Positions 1 through 6,800 of a DNA stretch of 10,024 nucleotides are shown here, in pieces. Position 1 is the first letter of the stretch, and each line of letters opens with the position of its first letter. Below the pieces are notes generated by a model. The model ran no database searches and was not told the DNA's origin. It saw only the letters and a program-made list of their open reading frames with translations. Source of the stretch: Prevotellaceae bacterium (GTDB lineage: Bacteria; Bacteroidota; Bacteroidia; Bacteroidales; UBA932). Made by a program: the position numbers and the translations under genes. Location of the stretch: positions 1-10,024 of the forward strand of contig JAITQQ010000096.1 in NCBI GenBank assembly GCA_031288855.1. Direction: 5' to 3'.

Positions 1-644
1 ATATCCCCGGCAATTTGCCGGACTTTCCGCACGTGGAACACCGTGCTGTCGTACTTTTTTACCACATAATAATTCAGCCCCATGTTTATCAGCGCCTGCC
101 CTTCGTTTTTAAAATTCCTGACCCGGCGAAAATAATTCGCCGATTTGGTAAAATGTTCAATGGCTTTCCCGCTGAGGTTTTGCCGTTGAAACAAATGCCC
201 CATTTCGCTATTTATCAACCCCAGCAAATTAAGTTCCAACAAGGCCTGTCCGTGCAATTCGGCTTCCATATAAAGCTGCATGGCTTCTTCCGGCATGTTG
301 GCGCTGTGATAAACCCTGCCATGGTAAAACAGCGATTTGGCCAAGTGTTCGGGATACTTGCCGGGGTCTTTGGAAAAGAAATCCACCGCCACGCGGATGA
401 GTGAATCCGACGTATGTTTTTTGCAGGTTTTATCCATCGCCTCGGTGTAGAGCAGGCCGTAAACGGCCTGTTGTTCCTTCGAGAGGTAGCGTTGTCCTTC
501 AATACGCTGAAGTATATGCAGCGCACTGTCGGGGCGCGATGCTATAATTTTTCCGGCCAAAACCAATTGATGGGCAATTTCTCCGGAATAACGAATACAA
601 GAATTGAATAGTATTAAAAGAATGCCGGTGCAAAAATACTTCAT
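1..644 (-). CDS. TPR-containing lipoprotein, C-terminal part outside the window
   Basis: An open frame of 214 codons reads without a stop from the ATG at 642-644 to the window edge, so the C-terminus is missing. The product starts with a short lipoprotein signal peptide: a lysine, a hydrophobic stretch at about residues 4-13, and a lipobox-like LFNSC ending at Cys16, the probable lipidated residue. The rest is helical. A segment reading RPDSALHILQRIEG (about residue 37 on) is followed by helix pairs with TPR character, for example HLAKSLFYHGRVYHSANMPE, and further repeats with KAIEHFTKSANYF and GQALINMGLNYY. This matches a common Bacteroidota family of TPR lipoproteins, some of which carry a C-terminal membrane helix and regulatory domain; that end cannot be seen here. 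The start lies 1 base after the nadB stop codon, so it is very probably co-transcribed with nadB and translationally coupled. Substrate and role are unknown. A soluble TPR regulator is less likely because of the lipobox. Confidence 0.8.
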   Translation of the reverse strand, partial: MKYFCTGILLILFNSCIRYSGEIAHQLVLAGKIIASRPDSALHILQRIEGQRYLSKEQQAVYGLLYTEAMDKTCKKHTSDSLIRVAVDFFSKDPGKYPEHLAKSLFYHGRVYHSANMPEEAMQLYMEAELHGQALLELNLLGLINSEMGHLFQRQNLSGKAIEHFTKSANYFRRVRNFKNEGQALINMGLNYYVVKKYDSTVFHVRKVRQIAGD

Positions 645-645
645 T

Positions 646-2211
646 CTATTTTTTTGAAGGATAATCGAGCGTGTAGTGCAGGCCTCGGCTTTCACGCATA
701 TCCTGGGCGCTTCTTATAATAAGATACGAAACCTTAATCATGTTTCGCAATTCGCAAAGGCTTTGGGTCAGGATGGATTTACGGTACAGGTCTTCCGTTT
801 CTTTAAAGATGATTTCCAAGCGGTCTAACGCCCTTTTCAGGCGCAGGTTTGAGCGCACTATGCCCACATAGTTGCTCATGATTTGTTGCATTTCCTTGTA
901 GTTTTGCGTAATGAGCACCATCTCTTCGGTGTGTGTTGTTCCGCCGTAATCCCAATCGGGAATGCTGGTTTGCATGCAGTATTCCGGCAAGTGTTGCAGG
1001 CTGTGTTGCGCCGCTTTGCCGGCATACACAATGGCTTCCATCAGTGAATTGGAAGCTAACCGGTTTGCGCCGTGCAGCCCGGTAGACGACGTTTCGCCGA
1101 CCGCATACAGCCGTCCGATAGAGCTCAGCGCATTTTCATCTACTTTAACCCCGCCGCAGGAATAGTGGGCGGCCGGCACTACCGGAATCATATCTTTGGT
1201 AATGTCGATGCCCGCACTCAGGCATTTTTTATAAATATTCGGAAAATGATTTTTAATATCGGAAGCGGGTTTGTGGCTCACGTCGAGATACACAAAATCG
1301 CTACCGCTCAGTTTCATTTCATTGTCGATGGCGCGGGCTACAATGTCGCGCGGGGCAAGCGACCCGCGCCGGTCGTATTTATCCATGAATTCTTTTCCGT
1401 GCTGTGTTTTCAGTATCGCGCCGAATCCGCGCATGGCTTCGCTGATGAGGAAAGAAGGGCGCTCGCCGGGATGATACAGGGAAGTGGGATGAAATTGTAT
1501 GAAGCTCATGTTCTCGACCACGCCTTTTGCCCGCGACACCATCGCCACGCCGTCGCCGGTAGCTATGGGCGGATTGGTGGTGGTGTGGTAAAGGTTGCCC
1601 AGCCCGCCGGTGGCCAACACGGTAATCCGCGACAGGAAGGTATAAACTTCCTGCGTTTTCAGGTTAAGGATGTATGCGCCGTAACACTCAATATTTCCAT
1701 CGCGGCGGCGCACTTCCTTGCCCAGGTGGTGTTGGGTAAGCAGGTCGACCGCAAAGTGGTGTTCGAGGACATGGATGTTCCGGTGCTTTTTTACTTTTTC
1801 GATAAGGGTTTTCTGAATTTCGTAGCCTGTATTGTCTTTGTGGTGCAGTATCCTGTATTCCGAGTGTCCGCCTTCGCGTGCCAAGTCGTAATATCCGCTT
1901 GAGGTGCGGTCAAATTTAACGCCCCAATGCACCAATTGTTTGATTTGTTGCGGCGCATTGTCCACGACCAGGCGCACGGCGTCTTCATTGCATAATCCGT
2001 CGCCGCAAATCAGCGTGTCCTGCACATGCTTTTCAAAATTGTCGGGCTCATACATCACAGAGGCAATGCCGCCTTGCGCGAAGGCGGTATTTGTTTCATC
2101 AACGGTTGACTTGCACACCAACACCACATTGGCATAATCGGCCACTTTAAGTGCGAAGCTAAGGCCTGCCATGCCGGATCCTATGACTAAAAAATCAGTT
2201 GTACGATTCAT
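646..2211 (-). CDS. nadB: L-aspartate oxidase (NadB)
   Basis: This cytoplasmic flavoenzyme oxidises L-aspartate to iminoaspartate, the first step of de novo NAD synthesis; quinolinate synthase (NadA) normally takes the product. At 521 residues it has the usual family length. The FAD-binding GSGMAG is at residues 11-16, immediately after a beta strand, as expected for an N-terminal Rossmann motif. Family signatures follow in order: FAQGGIA (44-50), REGGHS (112-117), FIQFHPTS (about 237-244, with the active-site-type His241), APRDIVARAID (about 286-296), AAHYSCGG with His349, and GLHGANRLASNSL with Arg384. These correspond to catalytic His and Arg residues known in E. coli NadB. A succinate dehydrogenase or fumarate reductase flavoprotein is the related alternative, but the GANRLASNSL context and the size fit NadB. 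It lies 4 bases downstream of rnhA and 1 base upstream of the lipoprotein start, inside a compact minus-strand cluster. nadA and nadC are not in the window. Confidence 0.97.
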   Translation of the reverse strand: MNRTTDFLVIGSGMAGLSFALKVADYANVVLVCKSTVDETNTAFAQGGIASVMYEPDNFEKHVQDTLICGDGLCNEDAVRLVVDNAPQQIKQLVHWGVKFDRTSSGYYDLAREGGHSEYRILHHKDNTGYEIQKTLIEKVKKHRNIHVLEHHFAVDLLTQHHLGKEVRRRDGNIECYGAYILNLKTQEVYTFLSRITVLATGGLGNLYHTTTNPPIATGDGVAMVSRAKGVVENMSFIQFHPTSLYHPGERPSFLISEAMRGFGAILKTQHGKEFMDKYDRRGSLAPRDIVARAIDNEMKLSGSDFVYLDVSHKPASDIKNHFPNIYKKCLSAGIDITKDMIPVVPAAHYSCGGVKVDENALSSIGRLYAVGETSSTGLHGANRLASNSLMEAIVYAGKAAQHSLQHLPEYCMQTSIPDWDYGGTTHTEEMVLITQNYKEMQQIMSNYVGIVRSNLRLKRALDRLEIIFKETEDLYRKSILTQSLCELRNMIKVSYLIIRSAQDMRESRGLHYTLDYPSKK

Positions 2212-2215
2212 AATT

Positions 2216-2692
2216 TTACTCTAACAAATTATTTTGTATTTGCGCCATGTAAAACGTGTCTTCGGGCAAGTTGGGCGCGGCAGCAGCAGCGGCGGCCAAT
2301 TGATCGCACCGTTCATTAAACGGATTTCCCGCGTGACCTTTTACCCATACAAGTTTTACGTTGTGCTTCCGGTAGTTTTTTAAAAACCGTTGCCACAAAT
2401 CGGCATTTTTTTTGTTGCGAAACCTTTTCTTTTCCCACTCAAAAACCCACATTTTTTCTACGGCATTCACCACATACGCGGAATCGCTGTACACGGTAAC
2501 GTTGCACTTCTCTTGTTTCAGCGCTTCCAAACCGGCAATCACAGCCAGCAGTTCCATGCGGTTATTGGTGGTGTAGGCACAACCCCCGGATAGTTCTTTA
2601 CGGTATTTGCCGCTCATCAAAATAGTGCCGTATCCTCCCGGCCCCGGGTTGCCCGAGGCTGCGCCATCGGAATATATCTCCACACACGCCAT
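2216..2692 (-). CDS. rnhA: Ribonuclease HI
   Basis: This enzyme cleaves the RNA strand of RNA/DNA hybrids, removing R-loops and replication primers in the cytoplasm. The 158-residue product is a complete single-domain RNase HI. The DEDD metal-binding set is visible: Asp9 in IYSDGAASGNPGPGG, Glu47 in TNNRMEL, Asp70 in VYSDSAYV and Asp130 in NERCDQLA, with the catalytic-loop His120 in VWVKGHAGN. The basic protrusion between Asp70 and His120 (EWEKKRFRNKKNADLW) is present, as in E. coli-type enzymes. The C-terminus has a run of alanines followed by a short tail. The ATG at 2690-2692 puts the first beta strand directly at the N-terminus, so no earlier start is needed. It begins 6 bases after the pdxA stop and ends 4 bases before nadB, so it is probably translated from the pdxA transcript. 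Confidence 0.97.
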   Translation of the reverse strand: MACVEIYSDGAASGNPGPGGYGTILMSGKYRKELSGGCAYTTNNRMELLAVIAGLEALKQEKCNVTVYSDSAYVVNAVEKMWVFEWEKKRFRNKKNADLWQRFLKNYRKHNVKLVWVKGHAGNPFNERCDQLAAAAAAAPNLPEDTFYMAQIQNNLLE

Positions 2693-2698
2693 CGGGGT

Positions 2699-3757
2699 TT
2701 ATTTTTCTCTCTCCATGCTCACCGGTTTCATGGCGTTGGCATGAAGGTCGGCATATTGTTTCCGGTTGTTGAAAATATCGCAGGCGGTGAATAACGCCAT
2801 GCGGAATGAATCGGGCGACGCTTTGGAAGTACCGGCAATGTCGTATCCCACGCCATGGGCAGGCGAGGTGCGGACAAAAGGCAGCCCGGCGGTATAATTT
2901 ACGCCCGAATCAAACGACAGGGCTTTGAAGGGCACTAACCCTTGGTCGTGATACATGGCAAGGATAGCGTCGAAACGGCGGTATGACACAGCGCCGAAAA
3001 ATCCATCGGCGGGATAAGGGCCAAAGGCCAATATGTTTTTTTTGTTTGCTTCCGTAATCACCGGCGTAATGACGTCTTCTTCTTCTTTACCAAGCAGGCC
3101 GCAGTCGCCGGCGTGCGGGTTTAGCCCCAACACCGCAATGCGCGGGCGGCGAATCATGAAATCGGTTATTAACGTTTTGTTCAGCAACTCCAGCTTATCT
3201 AAAATATGCGCTTTGGATAAGTGTTTCGGCACTTCGGACAGGGGCACATGCCCTGTTACCACACCTATTCTCATGGTGTCGCTGATAAGCAGCATTAAAT
3301 GGTGTTGCGCCCCGAACGCCGACGATAAATATTCCGTGTGACCCGGGAAATTAAATTTGTCGCTTTGCATGGCGTGTTTATTGAAAGGGGCTGTCACCAT
3401 CACATCTATTTTCCCGGCTTTCAAATCCGACACGGCCATTTCGAGCGAACGCAAAGCCATGCGCGCGGCTTCTTCCGTAGGTTTTCCCGGCTCCACCCGC
3501 GAGTCGTCGGTTACACAATTAATAATATTCACGCGCTTGGGGTTCATCTCCGACGCATTGTTTATACTATTCATGCTGAAATTTTCCATGGAAGGAATAA
3601 GTTTCCGGTAGTACGAAGCCACGCGCGGAGAGCCGTAAATGACCGGCACGCAAAACTCATTTATACGGTTATCGGAAAGCGTCTTTAAAATAATTTCGTA
3701 GCCAATGCCATTAATGTCTCCTTGTGTAACTCCTACACGAATCTTCTGCTCATTCAT
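2699..3757 (-). CDS. pdxA: 4-hydroxythreonine-4-phosphate dehydrogenase (PdxA)
   Basis: PdxA oxidises 4-phosphohydroxy-L-threonine in the DXP-dependent route to pyridoxal 5'-phosphate; the product is condensed by PdxJ. The 352-residue protein begins with the typical GVTQGDINGIGYEI. Metal-ligand histidines are conserved: His170 in VTGHVPLSEV, His215 in GLNPHAGD and His270 in AMYHDQGL. Their spacing of 45 and 55 residues equals that of E. coli His166, His211 and His266. His140 in FPGHTEYL corresponds to the substrate-binding His136. The C-terminal signature RTSPAHGVGYDIAGT is intact. PdxA-like dehydrogenases acting on related threonate phosphates (PdxA2, DtnX-type) are possible alternatives, but the housekeeping neighbours favour PdxA. 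It is the first gene of the cluster pdxA-rnhA-nadB-lipoprotein, preceded by a TAnnTTTG element and, further upstream, the terminator of the OmpA-family gene. No Shine-Dalgarno sequence is seen; the leader is AT-rich. Confidence 0.95.
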   Translation of the reverse strand: MNEQKIRVGVTQGDINGIGYEIILKTLSDNRINEFCVPVIYGSPRVASYYRKLIPSMENFSMNSINNASEMNPKRVNIINCVTDDSRVEPGKPTEEAARMALRSLEMAVSDLKAGKIDVMVTAPFNKHAMQSDKFNFPGHTEYLSSAFGAQHHLMLLISDTMRIGVVTGHVPLSEVPKHLSKAHILDKLELLNKTLITDFMIRRPRIAVLGLNPHAGDCGLLGKEEEDVITPVITEANKKNILAFGPYPADGFFGAVSYRRFDAILAMYHDQGLVPFKALSFDSGVNYTAGLPFVRTSPAHGVGYDIAGTSKASPDSFRMALFTACDIFNNRKQYADLHANAMKPVSMEREK

Positions 3758-3784
3758 AATATTTATTTGTTAACCATTGTTATA

Positions 3785-3792
3785 CAAATGTA
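3785..3792 (-). promoter_or_regulatory. Putative -7 promoter element for pdxA
   Basis: On the minus strand this reads TACATTTG, an exact match to the Bacteroidota -7 consensus TAnnTTTG. It lies 27 bases before the pdxA ATG and just after the terminator of the upstream gene, where an operon promoter would be expected. A clear -33 TTTG element is not visible at the usual distance, so the call rests on the -7 box and its position. A transcript starting a few bases after the box would have a leader of about 20 bases. Confidence 0.55.
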
Positions 3793-3820
3793 CATAAAAT
3801 TCCCGAAATGCATGCCATTT

Positions 3821-3851
3821 AAAAAAAAACAGTTGTTCAAATCCGAACAAC
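3821..3851 (-). terminator. Rho-independent terminator after the OmpA-family gene
   Basis: The minus strand carries a perfect 7-base-pair stem, GTTGTTC with GAACAAC, and a 6-base loop (stem arms at 3832-3838 and 3845-3851), followed after TG by nine T residues (3829 down to 3821). It starts 25 bases after the OmpA-family stop codon. Six T residues also follow the stem on the plus strand (3855-3860), so it may work in both directions, although no plus-strand gene ends here. It separates the gltX/OmpA unit from the pdxA cluster. Confidence 0.75.
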
Positions 3852-3876
3852 CGCTTTTTTCTAAAGTTGCATCGTT

Positions 3877-6800
3877 TTATTTCATCCAAATTTCCACGCG
3901 GTTATTTAACTTGCGCCCGGACGGGGTGAAATTTGTTTCCGCAGGATTGGAAATTCCTTTCCACGACGCCGCAATGTCTTCAGCGGCTATGCCATGAACG
4001 CGCAGGTAAGTGCTTATCGTTTCCACACGGCGTTCGGCAAGGCGTTTATTGTATCCTTGCCCGCCGGCATTATCCGTATAACCGGCGAGGTAAACTTTTT
4101 TGCCTTGTTTCAAATTCGCTATTACTTCTTTCAATGTTTGCTCTGCTTTTTCATTCAATGCCGCACGGTCGAAGTCAAAATAAATGGCGGCCACAAAGGT
4201 TTCCGTCACAGGATGCAGTTCCACCGGTATGTCAATTTTCTTGTCTTTTGCCGAAGTCGCTACATCCCGCACCACCGTTTGGTATCCGTTTGCCGTTATT
4301 TTTATGCTGTAATTCGACCCGGACAGGGCGTTGGCGTTGAATTTGCCCTCGCTCACTTTTACCGTTTCGGTTATGCCGCGCGTGGCGTCGGTAAGCGTAA
4401 CCACAGCCGTGGTTACAGGCTTCTTGGTATCGGCGCTCACAATAGTTCCCGAGAAGGCTAATACTGCCGGCGCTGCCGGTACTTCCGTAGCAGGCGTTTT
4501 TTCCTCCGCTTTTTTAGGTTGGGGCGCTTCTTTTGTTACTTTTTCAACTACAGGCTCCGGCGCAACTTCCACAACAGGTTCTTCTGCAACCGGCGCTACC
4601 GGCGCCACTTCGGGTTCCGGCGTTTCTTCTATTGCCACAATTTCGTTTTCTATTACCGGCTCCGGTGCAACTTCCACTACCGGCTCTTCTGTGATTACAG
4701 GTTGCTCTTCCTCTACCGGAATGGCCTCAGCCACGGCTACAGGTGTTGCCACAGGCGTTAATGACGTGAGTACAATATTACGGTTTAAGTTCTGCCCGGG
4801 CCCTTTTGCTACGTCAAAATCTTCCGTTACCGGCGCGTATCCTTCATACTCAATCTCCAAATGATAGGCATTTCCCGATGCGATGGTCACGTCGAGCATT
4901 CCTTTCTCATCTGTTGTCAGGTGGTTTTCCATGTCGGTATTTTTAACGGCCAACTTCACCGGCACCGCAAGCGGTAACATGGTTTGGCTGTCGCTCACAT
5001 ATATTTTTAAGTTCACCGGGTATTCCTTGTTTTCCACTGCGAATTCGTCTCCTTCAGCCAAAGCCAACACCGGGGCAAGCACCACGACGTCTTCTTCATA
5101 AAGAGATTCTTCAACAGGAGTTTCTTCAATAGTAATTTCTTCAACCGGTTGCGGCGCTTCAAACTCTTCGGCCACAGGCGCAATTACCGGCACAGGCTCA
5201 GGTACGACTTTCAATTCCGGCTCCGGTACAGGCACAACTACCGGCTCGGGAGCGGGCTCTACAACAGGCTCGGGCTCGGGTTGCACTTCTTGCGGGGCAG
5301 GTGCGGGTTCCGGCTCTTCGGCCACAGGCACAACTACCGGCACAGGCTCAGGTACAATTTCCACTTCCGGCTCCGGCTCAACCTCCGGCTCTTCTACAAG
5401 CACCGGCACCGGAACAAGTTCCACAATGGGCGCTGTAACCTCAGGCTCTTCATCCAACAACGCTTCTTCTTCCACCAGGTTTACCGGCTCGGGTATTACT
5501 TCGGCCACCACAACCGGCGGAATAGCTTGCAACTGGAAGGTCTTCGATAATTTTTGGTCAGGGACTGCCGGCAACGCAATTTCTTCCGTGCGGTTTTCAT
5601 AATTCGCCGCACTCGTTGTGATGACATAAGTGTTTCCCGAAGCCAAATAGAAATTAAGCAATCCCTTATTGTCGCTTTCGAAAATATGTTCGTCATCGGA
5701 ATCTTTAAGCGTGACTTTTATTTGGGCAGCCGGTATGGGCGCAAAGGTTTCGCTATCGGCAATCAAAGCCGTAACGGTAACCGGATATTCCGTTACCGCC
5801 TGTACTTGCGGTTGCGGCTGGTCACCGGCCAAAATAGGCGTCAACACCACAACGTCTTCATATTCTCCTTCCGATTCCGGCGCTACTGTTGCAGGTTGTT
5901 CGGGCAACGCTTCTGCAACGACATCCCCGCCTTCGCCGGCTAACGGCGACAAGCTAATGTTTTTTGACAATTTTTGCCCTACTTCTTCACTTATTTTAAA
6001 ATCTTCCTCATACGGCTGATACCCCGGAATGTCTACGGCTATGCGGTATGACCCGCCTGCCGACAGGGTGGCGTAAAATACGCCCTTATTATCCGTTTCA
6101 ATCACTTCTTCGGCGTTGTTGCTCCTGTCGAGAAGGCGCACGGTTACGCTGCTCAAGGGCGCGTATGTTTGGTTGTCGGAAATAAAACCATGCATTGCGG
6201 CAGGATATTTTGCGACAATATGCGAAACTACCGACGTGGGGGCTGTCGATATTTCCGACACCGTTAACGGCTCATCGGCAGCAATGATGCCGATGGCTTC
6301 AGCGCTAACGTTCATGGGTGCGGTTTCGGTTCTGCGCGAAGGCAGCACATCGGGCATGAAGTTCACTAAGTAAACATCATATCCGCCTTTTCCGCTGGTG
6401 CGGTTTGAAGAGAAATACAGCCGGTTTCCGTCTTCCGAAATGGAATACACAATATCATCGGCGGTAGAGTTAATGGGATAACCCAAATTTTCGGGCTTGC
6501 TCCAATTTTTACCGTCATATTCCGATTTGAAAATATCGTAGCCTCCCATGGTTTGATGCCCATTCGAGCTAAAAAACAACGTGTGTCCGGAAGGGTGCAA
6601 TACCACGCCGTATTCATCGCCTTCGGTATTTATTTCGCCAAAACTGCGTGGACGTTCCCACTGCCCTTTTTTATTGCTTTGAGAGATGAAAATATCAAAT
6701 CCGCCCGCGCCTTCATAACGGTTACTTGAAAAAATGGCATACGATTTTGACGATGCGGCCAACGATTCATAATAATCCTGTTCTATCTGTTGCTGACTGC

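Noticed and set aside
15..526. Open frames on both strands (15-404 plus, 215-526 minus)
   Set aside because: They overlap the TPR lipoprotein frame, which is open from 644 to the window edge, has a lipobox and shows TPR helices; the other frames have low-quality composition.
1072..1902. Plus-strand open frame of 276 codons
   Set aside because: It lies fully antisense to nadB, whose catalytic motifs are intact across this stretch; the predicted protein shows no recognisable domain.
4331..4864. Plus-strand open frame of 177 codons rich in Gly, Ser, Thr and Ala
   Set aside because: It is the antisense of the Glu/Pro/Val-rich linker and CRD regions of the OmpA-family gene; the low-complexity composition follows from the repeats, and no signal or known motif is seen.
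4547..5523. Repeated short words that could suggest a CRISPR array or satellite
   Set aside because: Repeat spacing is in multiples of three, the unit is read as Glu/Pro/Val protein sequence in the long frame, and there are no constant repeats with unique equal-length spacers.
5496..5943. Arg/Phe-rich open frames on both strands (5496-5696 minus, 5554-5943 plus)
   Set aside because: Both are alternate-frame or antisense readings of the second CRD-like domain region and have no start context, motif or support of their own.
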